A stretch of DNA of 45,226 bases from Paludibacter sp. (GTDB lineage: Bacteria > Bacteroidota > Bacteroidia > Bacteroidales > Paludibacteraceae), in the NCBI GenBank assembly GCA_027450045.1, contig DAIDKM010000021.1:1-45226 (forward strand), in the 5' to 3' direction. Every line of letters begins with the position of its first letter. The stretch's first letter is position 1. Under the pieces are notes generated by a model. That model had not been told where the DNA came from and did no database searches. It was given only the letters and a program-made list of their open reading frames with translations. This document shows, piece after piece, positions 7,876-15,930 of the stretch. The position numbers and the translations under genes were made by a program.

Positions 7876-9192
7876 TTAGATATCGATAACTTTCGTTGTC
7901 ACCGTACCATCATGAAAACCGATTTCCAATACATCATCTTGTTGTATCGAATTTCTGGAGTAAATCCGCTTGCCATTTAGCGAAGCTAAACAATAGCCTT
8001 TCTCTAAAATGGATAATGGATTGGCATAAGTCAACTGATTTTCCATCAATTGCAACGCATGATGACAAGTGGAAAGTTGTTTATTTACGACCGACTGAAC
8101 CAAACCTCTTGTGCGATTCAGCATTTGTTGTCGGTTCGATACTTGCTGCATAGCGATACGTTGCAAAACAGATAGTTTTCTTGATAATTCTATCTTCTGG
8201 ACAGCCGTTCGACCTAACAACATGGAAGGAAATTCCCGTACAATGTTTTGCAGTTGTAATGCTTTGGCTTCGTGAATAGAAATGGCACCTTTAGCTAATT
8301 TATCTGCCGCCTGAAGCAATAACTGGTGAGCCTGATCTATTTTATCGATTAAAAACTCAGCTACAGCCGTGGGTGTCTTTAAACTGGCATACGCCACATG
8401 ATCGATCAACGTATCGTCTCGAAGATGCCCGATACCTGTCAGCACAGGCAATGGAAACTGAACGCAATGCAACGCCAATAGATAACGATCGAAGCTACTT
8501 AAATCGGCTACAGCCCCACCACCACGAAGAATAACGACCACATCAAAATGTTTTGCTTCAGCAAAAACAGCATCTAATGCAGCTATAACAGAACGCTCTG
8601 TTTGTTCTCCTTGCATGACTGCGGGAAATAAACGGACATAAAACACATACCCAGATCGATTGGCATGGAGTTGATCTAAAAAATCACCATATCCGGCGGC
8701 TGTGGCTGAAGAAATAACGGCAATGCGTTGAGGCACCATAGCAAATGGCAATTGTTTATTCATGTTCAACATACCTTCCACTTCCAACTGTTTCAACAAT
8801 TGAAGTCTTCGTATCGCCATTTCACCCAATGTGAATGTAGGGTCAATGTCGTGAAGCACCAAGCTGATGCCATATACTTCGTGAAATTCAACGCTGCAAG
8901 CCGCTAAAATTCTTAATCCGGCTCCCAACGTTTCGCCGGTAGTCGATTCAAAATACAATTTCAACATCTTGTACGTTGACGACCATATCATAGCTTTCAT
9001 TTTAGCAGCAATGCGATCATTCTTATCTTCCTTATCGATCAATTCTAAGTAGCAATGACCATTTGCATTCTCCCTGAACTCGCTGATTTCAGCACGCACC
9101 CACACAGAGGTGGGAAATGCATCCGCCAATTTCTCTTTGATGAGTTGGTTCAATTCGAGCAAAGAGATACTTGGAATATTCTGACTTTGCAT
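7876..9192 (-). CDS. xseA: Exodeoxyribonuclease VII large subunit
   Basis: This catalytic subunit of the single-strand-specific exonuclease VII acts in repair and in degrading single-stranded DNA. From the ATG at 9192 it is 438 residues. Residues about 10-105 form the OB-fold (SVWVRAEISEFR, HCYLELID). The catalytic region contains RIAVISSATAAGYGDFL, ILRGGGAVADLSSFD and the conserved TGIGHLRDDTLIDHVAYASL followed by KTPTAVAEF. A long coiled-coil follows and the C-terminus ends with the usual ILEKGYCLA motif. The open frame extends upstream into metF, but MQSQNIPSIS is the family-like start, 29 bases after the metF stop. The small subunit gene xseB is not next to it here. Confidence 0.93.
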   Translation of the reverse strand: MQSQNIPSISLLELNQLIKEKLADAFPTSVWVRAEISEFRENANGHCYLELIDKEDKNDRIAAKMKAMIWSSTYKMLKLYFESTTGETLGAGLRILAACSVEFHEVYGISLVLHDIDPTFTLGEMAIRRLQLLKQLEVEGMLNMNKQLPFAMVPQRIAVISSATAAGYGDFLDQLHANRSGYVFYVRLFPAVMQGEQTERSVIAALDAVFAEAKHFDVVVILRGGGAVADLSSFDRYLLALHCVQFPLPVLTGIGHLRDDTLIDHVAYASLKTPTAVAEFLIDKIDQAHQLLLQAADKLAKGAISIHEAKALQLQNIVREFPSMLLGRTAVQKIELSRKLSVLQRIAMQQVSNRQQMLNRTRGLVQSVVNKQLSTCHHALQLMENQLTYANPLSILEKGYCLASLNGKRIYSRNSIQQDDVLEIGFHDGTVTTKVIDI

Positions 9193-9221
9193 ACTGTGGA
9201 GAAGTTGATTTTTTTGAAAGA

Positions 9222-10175
9222 TCAATACACCTGCTCGGCTACCTTTTTCACACTTTGCGCAGCCATTAACGTGTAAAAATGAATACTTGGAACACCATGT
9301 TGTTTCAATTCCTTGGCTTGCATAGTGCACCATTCTACACCTACTGCAGCAGCTTCTGCATCAGTTTTGCATTTACTTAGTTCTAAAACGAACGGTTCAG
9401 GCATATCAACATGAAAAATTTTAGGCAAAGCCGTCAATTGATTCATAAAGGTGATGGGTTTCAATCCGGGAATGATAGGCACGTTAATGCCTTCAGCACG
9501 ACAACGATCGACAAAAGAAAAATACTTTTTATTATCGAAGAACATTTGAGTAACAACGTAAGCCGCACCACGACTCACTTTTTCTTTCAACCAAAAAATA
9601 TCCGTTTCCATATTCGGAGCTTCATCGTGCTTTTCAGGATAGCCGGCAACTCCATAAGAAAAGATAGGTTCAGCACGTTCCATTGTGGAACCATCTAAAA
9701 ACTTTCCGGTATTGAAATCATTAATCTGATCTTGAAGATCCAGTGCATGAAGATGTCCTTCATTGGAAGGCGCAAAGGTTTTCTCGTGCTTTGCCTTATC
9801 CCCTCGAAGAACCAATAAATCATGTATGCCCAAAAACTGCAAATCAATTAGCGCATATTCGGTCTCGCTTTTCGTAAAACCACTGCAAATGATGTGAGGC
9901 ACCACATTGATTTTATACTTGTTTTGGATGGCTGCAGCAATGGCAACAGTTCCGGGACGATGGCGTTCTGCTACTTGCTTAAAGAGATTTTGACCCACTT
10001 CTTTGTAAACAATTTCGCTACGGTGAGTGGTAATGTTGATGTATTTAGGATCGAAAGGTCGCAATAAATCAATCGTTTGATATACACGATCAATGTTGTT
10101 TCCTTTTAACGGCGGTAAGATTTCAAACGAAAAAGCAGTCGTTTGGCTGTTAGTAATCAAATCAATGACACGCAT
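9222..10175 (-). CDS. metF: 5,10-methylenetetrahydrofolate reductase
   Basis: The enzyme reduces methylene-tetrahydrofolate to methyl-tetrahydrofolate with FAD and supplies the methyl group for methionine synthesis. The 317 residues fit the bacterial form (about 290-320). Visible motifs are FSFEILPP near 16-23 (with the conserved Glu), INITTHRS, HIICSGFTKSE, LLVLRGDK, the FSYGVAGYPEKHDEA motif, YVVTQMFFDNKKY and IIPGLKPI. It is upstream of xseA on the minus strand with a 29-base gap, so the two are probably cotranscribed. Confidence 0.95.
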   Translation of the reverse strand: MRVIDLITNSQTTAFSFEILPPLKGNNIDRVYQTIDLLRPFDPKYINITTHRSEIVYKEVGQNLFKQVAERHRPGTVAIAAAIQNKYKINVVPHIICSGFTKSETEYALIDLQFLGIHDLLVLRGDKAKHEKTFAPSNEGHLHALDLQDQINDFNTGKFLDGSTMERAEPIFSYGVAGYPEKHDEAPNMETDIFWLKEKVSRGAAYVVTQMFFDNKKYFSFVDRCRAEGINVPIIPGLKPITFMNQLTALPKIFHVDMPEPFVLELSKCKTDAEAAAVGVEWCTMQAKELKQHGVPSIHFYTLMAAQSVKKVAEQVY

Positions 10176-10275
10176 AGTGAAAATTTAGAAGCAATGTGAT
10201 ATACTTTTGTTCATTTTAGAGCGCAAGTTACATATTTTCCGCTAAATTTTAATCAAACAGAAAGCGCCATGTAAA

Positions 10276-11055
10276 TTATTTTATGCCTTTAGCAGAAATC
10301 AAAACCACATTGACTTCTCCAACTAAAATTTTAGAGGTCACACGGATAGGTATTCTTGCAGCATCGTTTGTTACCCACATTAATATATCTTCTTTGCCGC
10401 TGAAAACTTTTCCTTTGATGGTACTCACCTTAAATTTTGCACATAGATATTGGTGATCATTATTATCGCTGCACATTTCATTTCCCAAAAATTCTATGTT
10501 GATTGGATAGACTTTACCATCAACAAACGTATTGACAGTATAACTATCACCCACTACCATCTTTGCAAAGTCAAACGTACGGAAATAATAGGCAGAAGTC
10601 AAAATATCGAAGAATTTACCTTTTATTTGTTCCTTACCAGCTGAATTGCCACCTGAATTTCTTATAATCCGATAGTTTACGACTCCGCTGTCAGGATTAA
10701 ACCGGCATCGGTCACTCACCTGATAAGTCCCTTCAATTGCCTCTCGTGTTGCAAGCACAGGAGCTAATGTTTTTGCATCAACCGTGGAGGTATAGTTTTC
10801 GCGTACTTTAAAAAACAAATCATATCGTTTGAAACTTTTCCCGACAGCCTGAAGTGTAATATATCGGGAATCTTCATTAGGCAAAACAGAAAGCTCAATG
10901 GAAGCAGCAGGAAGCCACATAAAACCAAGATGGTAATATGCTTTATAAACAAGCTGCTCACCCGGAGCAAATACATTCTGGGCAGCCAGTATATTTATTG
11001 ACGTTAGCGATGAAAAAAGAATCAGAAAGGGAATAAAGATGCGGTTAGCATTCAT
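10276..11055 (-). CDS. DUF3108 domain secreted protein
   Basis: This 259-residue protein has a signal peptide (hydrophobic IFIPFLILFSSL, cleavage likely near NILAA, residue 25) and the layout of DUF3108 proteins. It begins after cleavage with FAPGEQLVYKAYYHLGFMWL, continues with beta-rich sequence containing SRYITLQAVGKSFKRYDLFFKVRENY and ATREAIEGTY, and ends with IPIRVTSKILVGEVNVVL. It probably folds as a periplasmic or outer-membrane-associated beta structure. The function is not established. It reads away from the repeat region at 11102 and is 100 bases upstream of metF on the same strand. Confidence 0.85.
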   Translation of the reverse strand: MNANRIFIPFLILFSSLTSINILAAQNVFAPGEQLVYKAYYHLGFMWLPAASIELSVLPNEDSRYITLQAVGKSFKRYDLFFKVRENYTSTVDAKTLAPVLATREAIEGTYQVSDRCRFNPDSGVVNYRIIRNSGGNSAGKEQIKGKFFDILTSAYYFRTFDFAKMVVGDSYTVNTFVDGKVYPINIEFLGNEMCSDNNDHQYLCAKFKVSTIKGKVFSGKEDILMWVTNDAARIPIRVTSKILVGEVNVVLISAKGIK

Positions 11056-11076
11056 GGAATCTCAAAATTGCAGGAA

Positions 11077-11084
11077 TAAATTTG
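11077..11084 (+). promoter_or_regulatory. -7 promoter element in front of repeat copy 1
   Basis: TAAATTTG matches TAnnTTTG and lies 25 bases before the first repeat unit, directed into it. The equivalent place before copies 2 and 3 has no clean match. It is the only sign that the repeat region is transcribed on its own. Confidence 0.4.
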
Positions 11085-11101
11085 TAATCGACTTCAGGTA
11101 T

Positions 11102-11243
11102 AAAAAAGAAAGGGTTGTCTCACGACAACCACAATCAATTATTAACCTTAAAATCTAATACCATGAAAAACACAATACAAAGATACAGGCATTAGGATTG
11201 CTTATCCAATTATTTTCCGCATTTTTCAGATTGATTAATCTCC
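11102..11243 (+). repeat. Hairpin/micro-ORF repeat, copy 1
   Basis: First of three related units. It starts with an A-run and GAAAG, then a perfect 7-bp hairpin GGTTGTC-TCAC-GACAACC (11113-11130), a conserved AT-rich leader ending in TAATACC, and an ATG at 11163. In this copy one extra A after the ATG breaks the reading frame, which stops after ten codons (11163-11195), although the nucleotide similarity to copy 2 runs on to 11243. The hairpin-to-ATG distance is 32 bases. Confidence 0.85.
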
Positions 11244-11404
11244 ATTTACAGGATCAATAAATGCTGTTTTTAATTATGAGTTGGATGACAATGACATAAC
11301 TAGATGGATTTGTCGGATTAAATTATGCGTGTCACAAAATTGGGGTATAGCAGACAAAACCGAAACAATGAAAAGAGAAGATTTGAATCAAATTCAGGAT
11401 GGTT

Positions 11405-11547
11405 TAAAAAAGAAAGGGTTGTCTCACGACAACCACAATCAATTTATTAACCTTAAAATCTAATACCATGAAAACACACTGCAAAGATACAGGCATTAGG
11501 ATTGCTTATCCAATTATTTTCCGCATTTTTGAGCATGATTAATCTCC
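11405..11547 (+). repeat. Hairpin/micro-ORF repeat, copy 2 (longest frame)
   Basis: Second unit, nearly identical to copy 1 over about 142 bases. The hairpin is at 11417-11434 and the ATG at 11468. The frame from this ATG is open for 24 codons (11468-11542) and would give MKTHCKDTGIRIAYPIIFRI plus four residues. Whether this peptide is made is unknown. The preceding spacer (11244-11404) is unrelated to the other spacer. Confidence 0.85.
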
Positions 11548-11620
11548 CTTTGCAAAATCATATTTGATGCTTATAAACAGTGAGTGTCGATTCAAATTTC
11601 GGATGGAAAGTTGAGTTCAG

Positions 11621-11751
11621 TTTAAAAAAAGAAAGGGTTGTCTCACGACAACCACAATCAATTTATTAACCTTAAATCTAATACCATGAAAACACAGTGC
11701 AAAGATAATACGACAACCAGCATAGAAGCAAATTATTTCCGAATTATTTAA
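11621..11751 (+). repeat. Hairpin/micro-ORF repeat, copy 3 (diverged 3' part)
   Basis: Third unit. The A-run, hairpin (11636-11653), leader and ATG (11686) match copies 1 and 2 closely up to about 11707. The sequence then diverges, but an open frame of 21 codons remains (11686-11751), beginning MKTQCKDN. The hairpin-to-ATG distance is again 32 bases. The conservation of hairpin, leader and start codon across all three copies, against a changing downstream part, suggests the leader is the constrained or mobile part. Confidence 0.75.
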
Positions 11752-11882
11752 CTTAATTAGTCTCGGTTTAGACACATCCGCTATAATGACTCAAAACCAA
11801 GAAAAAAGTAAGGCAATAACACAAAGTATGGTCAAATTCGATCAAAAACATAGTACTTGAGAATTGCTTTATTTTTCCAACT

Positions 11883-11890
11883 TACTTTTG
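11883..11890 (+). promoter_or_regulatory. -7 promoter element for the PepSY-like gene
   Basis: TACTTTTG matches TAnnTTTG and lies 29 bases before the ATG at 11920. Confidence 0.5.
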
Positions 11891-11919
11891 CTATATGTTT
11901 AATTATTAAATTCTTTCAA

Positions 11920-12345
11920 ATGAAAAATCTATGGTTGATGGTTGTCATGACAACCTTATTAAGTGTCAATGTTTTTGCTAACGGAAAAACAGTTCCGACG
12001 AAGGTAAAAACAGGGTTTGAACAAAAGTTTCAGAATGCTCAACAAGTCAAATGGGGCAAAGAAAATGCCACAGAATGGGAAGCTGATTTCACTTGGCATG
12101 GAAAAGCTTATTCTGCGAATTTCAACGAACAAGGGAAATGGTTAGAAACTGAGTATCGCATTACACAGTCAGAAATTCCTGCGGCGGTGAAAACATCGCT
12201 AAACAAAGAATTTCCAGGATTTAAAATTACTATAGCCGAAATATCTGAAACGGGTCGTGGTAAAATGTACGAATTTGACCTTCAGAAAGGGCAACAAAAA
12301 AAAGAAGTTGCGTTTGATGCAAATGGAAAATTAATGAGCAAGTAG
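11920..12345 (+). CDS. Periplasmic PepSY-like (DUF2874/BLIP-like) protein
   Basis: The 141-residue protein has a signal peptide (MKNLWLMVVMTTLLSVNVFA, cleavage after residue 20), then two BLIP/PepSY-like half repeats: KVKTGFEQKFQNAQQVKWGK...WEADFTWHGKAYSANFNEQG (about 28-72) and IPAAVKTSLNKEFPGFKI...YEFDLQKGQQKKEVAFDANG (about 86-137). Small secreted proteins of this type are frequent in Bacteroidota; some relatives are thought to bind or inhibit partner proteins, but the function here is unknown. The frame extends upstream to a TTG at 11857, but ATG 11920 gives the proper signal peptide. A terminator follows. Confidence 0.85.
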   Translation: MKNLWLMVVMTTLLSVNVFANGKTVPTKVKTGFEQKFQNAQQVKWGKENATEWEADFTWHGKAYSANFNEQGKWLETEYRITQSEIPAAVKTSLNKEFPGFKITIAEISETGRGKMYEFDLQKGQQKKEVAFDANGKLMSK

Positions 12346-12374
12346 CCAGCTGAATTTAAGCCAAGCAAAAGAAA

Positions 12375-12406
12375 CGAGCATTCTATTATGGAGTGCTCGT
12401 TTTTTT
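12375..12406 (+). terminator. Rho-independent terminator after the PepSY-like gene
   Basis: CGAGCA (12375-12380) pairs with TGCTCG (12394-12399), extended inward by a T-G pair and TC/GA. A run of seven T residues follows at once (12400-12406). Confidence 0.85.
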
Positions 12407-12791
12407 ATGAATGTTCAACATGGTGGTTCCTCAATCTGTTACTATTTCTCAAGTATAAGACATGAAAGAATTTACACATTCCACTTGTGCATCTAAATCA
12501 ATAGTAACGTTCGTTTCATCTCGATCAAGAAAAAAAGAGCAATTAAAAATGGCATAAAAACAAGCAAAAAGCATGTTTCCATATAAGGAAAAAAGCTCTT
12601 ACAGTAACTGTCTTATAATATGCCAATTAACGAGTTACAACAACTCATTTTCTACATCATATTTTATCAAAAACAGGATATATTCTTTGTTGTAGGTCTA
12701 ATTTTGTAGTATTCAGTATTGATTCAAAGCTGATCCTAAATAACAAAAGCATTCCATCAACTGTTGTTGTAACCACTGAAAAAGTTCGATT
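12407..12791. other. 385-base intergenic region, no gene seen
   Basis: AT-rich non-coding DNA between the PepSY-like terminator and the DUF5683-like gene. I see no plausible coding frame. The only signal is the promoter element at 12699, which gives the downstream gene a leader of about 80 bases. Confidence 0.5.
12699..12706 (+). promoter_or_regulatory. -7 promoter element for the DUF5683-like gene
   Basis: TAATTTTG matches TAnnTTTG; the ATG is at 12792. Confidence 0.5.
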
Positions 12792-13490
12792 ATGAAACCG
12801 CTCCTATTTATTGTCGTTGCCTTTATGTTATCCGCCTCTCATTTGTTAGCGCAAAGCAATGTCACAGATCATCCCGTATTGAAAGAGGGATTTAACCAAC
12901 GAATTATTTTGGAACCAAGTAAGCCCACAATTCTCAAAAATCGAGACAATGTTTTTGTTCTAAAACAATTACCCATTGATATGCCCAGATTGCACGTCAT
13001 AGTTCCGCAAAATATGGACGAAACCGCTTCACTGCCGATACAATTTAAACGCATAACTCCAAACATGGATATGAACTTACAAGCAATGTACCTTTCCGGT
13101 CGTAAGGATCCCGCCCTTTCGTGTACCATGTCACTTCTGGTGCCTGGGTTAGGTCAGTTATACAATGGGCAAACAGGCAAAGGAATTGTATTCATGGTTA
13201 CTTCGTATGGTGGCTTAGCTGCTGGTGCCGTTGCTCTCTCGACGCATAACAATGGTTTAGCAAGTGTAGGATTTGTCACTGCCGCAATCTCATATTTATG
13301 GAGCGCATTTGATGCATCCCTAACCTCAAATGCCATCAATAGGCGTCATGGCTTGATGGATATTTCACTCAATGGGAATCATCTTTCAGTTCAACCCACA
13401 GTCTCATCACTCCGTGATCCAAAGGGAAATTATTTGCCCGGGTCAACAAACGCCGGCCTTGCTGTTGCCTACGCTTTTGGCGATAAATAG
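12792..13490 (+). CDS. DUF5683-like membrane protein with signal peptide
   Basis: The 232-residue protein has a signal peptide (KPLLFIVVAFMLSASHLLAQ), a soluble stretch of about 85 residues, and a hydrophobic module at about 113-180 that contains the hallmark LVPGLGQLYNGQTGKGIVFM shared by TM2/DUF5683-type proteins, followed by small-residue-rich helices (GGLAAGAVAL, VGFVTAAISYLWSAF). The C-terminus (about 190-232) is a short beta-like segment. These proteins sit in the cell envelope; their role is unknown. A 20-bp palindrome follows 45 bases after the stop and may end transcription. Confidence 0.72.
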   Translation: MKPLLFIVVAFMLSASHLLAQSNVTDHPVLKEGFNQRIILEPSKPTILKNRDNVFVLKQLPIDMPRLHVIVPQNMDETASLPIQFKRITPNMDMNLQAMYLSGRKDPALSCTMSLLVPGLGQLYNGQTGKGIVFMVTSYGGLAAGAVALSTHNNGLASVGFVTAAISYLWSAFDASLTSNAINRRHGLMDISLNGNHLSVQPTVSSLRDPKGNYLPGSTNAGLAVAYAFGDK

Positions 13491-13535
13491 CTATATTGTT
13501 ATATATTAATCGTTTCTATAATTAAACGAACTCAG

Positions 13536-13578
13536 TTGCATCATTTTCTTTTGCTTTTAGCAAAAGAAAATGATGCAA
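13536..13578. repeat. Perfect 20-bp inverted repeat with 3-base centre
   Basis: The left arm 13536-13555 and right arm 13559-13578 are exact reverse complements around TTT. The arms are TTGCATCATTTTCTTTTGCT and its complement. Only a weak T-rich stretch follows (TGTTTATTTTAG), so it is not a classical terminator, but its place between the end of one gene and the promoter of the next fits a terminator or RNA-processing hairpin. Confidence 0.8.
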
Positions 13579-13615
13579 TGTTTATTTTAGCCGAACGGAA
13601 ACAAGAAAAAAGGTG

Positions 13616-13623
13616 TAAGTTTG
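13616..13623 (+). promoter_or_regulatory. -7 promoter element for nadE
   Basis: TAAGTTTG matches TAnnTTTG. Transcription would begin near 13630 and the ATG is at 13647, which supports that start over the longer frame from 13536. Confidence 0.6.
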
Positions 13624-13646
13624 TAGCAACAAACACTAAAAACAAA

Positions 13647-15578
13647 ATGCAATACGGATTCATAAAAATAGCGACGGCCATCCCCAATTTAAAGATAGCT
13701 AATTGCGGATACAACATTGAACGTATTGAAAAAATGATGCTAAAAGCTACGCTTCAGCACGTACAAATCATATGTTTTCCGGAATTAAGCATCACAGCAT
13801 ACACATGCGGTGATCTTTTTCATCAACAAACGCTCATTGAGGAAGCTGAAATTGCTCTCAATCAGTTGTTATGGCGAACTCAGGATGTGGATTTGATTGC
13901 TATAGTCGGAATGCCTGTCCGTCAACGAGATCGTCTTTTTAATTGTGGTGTAGTTATTCAAAAAGGGAAAATTCTGGCTGTAATACCAAAAACTCATATT
14001 CCAAACTACCATGAATTTTACGAGAAGAGATGGTTTTCATCGTCTATCCATGCATTAGAAAATCAAATTACTCTTGCCGAACAACAAGTTCCATTTGGCA
14101 TTCATCTTTTAATTGGAGACAATAATTTCCGGTTTAGCATAGAAATTTGTGAAGATTTGTGGGTAACCATTCCGCCAAGCTCCCTACATACCTTGTCCGG
14201 AGCTCATCTGATTTTTAATCTTTCCGCCAGCAATGAAACCATCGGAAAAAATGAATATACCAGATCATTGGTAGTTCAACAGTCAGCTCGCTGCATAGCA
14301 GGATATGTTTATGTAAGCTCCGGCTTTGGAGAATCAACGCAAGATGTTGTTTTTGCCGGAAAAAGTATTCTTGCAGAAAATGGTAAAATTATAGCAGAAT
14401 CCCAACGATTTCTATTAGAAGAACAATTGACCATCAGCGAAATAGATATAGAAATGCTAAAGAATGAACGACAAATGAATACCAGTTTTACACAAGATGG
14501 ATTCAATTTGGTATCTTCGGTTCCTAAATATCAATTAATTGATTGTCAAATAACCACACATAAAGAATTTCATTTAACAAGAAAATACAGCACCACTCCT
14601 TTTATTCCTGTAGGACCTGTTTTAGATACACGTTGTGAAGAAATTCTTGCCATACAAACTACTGGATTGGCACAACGAATCAACCAAACTCAGCTTAAAA
14701 AAGCAATTATTGGAATTTCAGGTGGTTTAGACTCCACTTTGGCCTTGTTAGTAGCAGTTCTCACGTTCGACAAGTTGTCCATCCCAAGAGAAAATATTAT
14801 AGGAATCACCATGCCCGGCTTTGGAACAACTGACAGAACCCTGAATAATGCAAAAAAAATGATAGAAACATTGCAATGCAGCGTTCGTGAGATTGACATT
14901 ACAAAAGCCAGTTTACTCCACTTCAATGACATCGGTCACGATCCCGACAAACATGATATCACTTACGAAAACACACAAGCGCGGGAACGTACACAAATTC
15001 TCATGGATATTGCCAATAAAGAAAACGGACTAGTAATAGGTACCGGCGACTTATCTGAATTAGCCCTTGGATGGTGTACATACAATGGCGACCACATGTC
15101 AATGTATGCGGTCAACTCAGGAGTTCCAAAAACATTGGTGCGCTATTTGGTACAGTGGGCTGCAAATCACAAAATAAATGAACGAAGCGCCCACACGTTG
15201 CAAGATATATTAGAAACACCAATCAGTCCTGAATTACTGCCAAAGAGTGCAAAAGGCGACATAGCGCAAAAAACAGAGGAAATAATCGGCCCGTATGAGT
15301 TACATGATTTTTTCCTTTATTATATGGCTCGTTATGGATTTAAGCCATCCAAAATACTCTTTTTAGCTACACAAACATTTGAAGGCATTTATACAAAAAA
15401 CACACTTCAAAAATGGCTGGTTTTTTTTCTTCGTCGTTTTTTTAGTCAACAATTTAAGAGATCCTGCATGCCTGACGGGCCTAAAGTCGGTACTATCAAT
15501 CTTTCCCCTCGCGGTGATTGGAGAATGCCAAGCGATGCAGATATATCATTGTGGATTAATGGAATAGATGTATATTAA
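13647..15578 (+). CDS. nadE: Glutamine-dependent NAD+ synthetase
   Basis: The enzyme amidates nicotinic acid adenine dinucleotide to NAD using ammonia channelled from glutamine. The 643 residues have two parts. The N-terminal nitrilase-type glutaminase shows the triad Glu46 (FPELSITAYTCGDL), Lys115 (VIPKTHIPNY) and Cys168 (EICEDLW). The C-terminal synthetase shows the P-loop SGGLDS at 358-363, the TMPGFGTT segment, GTGDLSELALGW and MYAVNSGVPKTLV. The MQYGFIKIA start fits the family and lies just after the promoter; the longer frame would start inside the palindrome. It is monocistronic. Confidence 0.95.
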   Translation: MQYGFIKIATAIPNLKIANCGYNIERIEKMMLKATLQHVQIICFPELSITAYTCGDLFHQQTLIEEAEIALNQLLWRTQDVDLIAIVGMPVRQRDRLFNCGVVIQKGKILAVIPKTHIPNYHEFYEKRWFSSSIHALENQITLAEQQVPFGIHLLIGDNNFRFSIEICEDLWVTIPPSSLHTLSGAHLIFNLSASNETIGKNEYTRSLVVQQSARCIAGYVYVSSGFGESTQDVVFAGKSILAENGKIIAESQRFLLEEQLTISEIDIEMLKNERQMNTSFTQDGFNLVSSVPKYQLIDCQITTHKEFHLTRKYSTTPFIPVGPVLDTRCEEILAIQTTGLAQRINQTQLKKAIIGISGGLDSTLALLVAVLTFDKLSIPRENIIGITMPGFGTTDRTLNNAKKMIETLQCSVREIDITKASLLHFNDIGHDPDKHDITYENTQARERTQILMDIANKENGLVIGTGDLSELALGWCTYNGDHMSMYAVNSGVPKTLVRYLVQWAANHKINERSAHTLQDILETPISPELLPKSAKGDIAQKTEEIIGPYELHDFFLYYMARYGFKPSKILFLATQTFEGIYTKNTLQKWLVFFLRRFFSQQFKRSCMPDGPKVGTINLSPRGDWRMPSDADISLWINGIDVY

Positions 15579-15918
15579 TAAGTACAATTTAGGATTTTGG
15601 AATCAAATTTCTTATCATAAATATCATCCTATAACAAATTCAGCTATGTTTCGTTGCAAAAAGAATGTATCATGTTTTATTTTTTTTTAATATTCTAAAT
15701 GATACAAACGGAACAAAATGCTATATCTTTGTAATATTAAGTGATTCGAAGGAGCATTTCAACTAAAAACATCTAACTATTTGAAAATAAAATAGTAATC
15801 AAAAGTGATGTGATCAAAAATAAAGCAAATACAAAATCCAAAATAGCAAAATCTCTCCAAATATTTACTTATCAACAAATTCATTTCTTCAAAAACTTAT
15901 TTACTCAACTCAACTAAA
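15579..15918. other. 340-base AT-rich leader region of ompA, no gene
   Basis: No coding frame is supported. A run of nine T residues followed by TAATATTC near 15680-15700 may help terminate nadE transcripts but has no strong stem. The promoter element at 15724 leaves a leader of nearly 200 bases before the OmpA start, unusually long for this window and rich in A. Confidence 0.45.
15724..15731 (+). promoter_or_regulatory. -7 promoter element for the ompA-like gene
   Basis: TATCTTTG matches TAnnTTTG. The predicted 5' leader is about 190 bases, as often found for abundant outer-membrane protein genes. Confidence 0.55.
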
Positions 15919-15930
15919 ATGTTTATCAAA

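Noticed and set aside
11281-11463. TTG-started 60-residue frame leading into repeat copy 2
   Set aside because: It reads through the hairpin and leader of the repeat and has no promoter or recognisable sequence.
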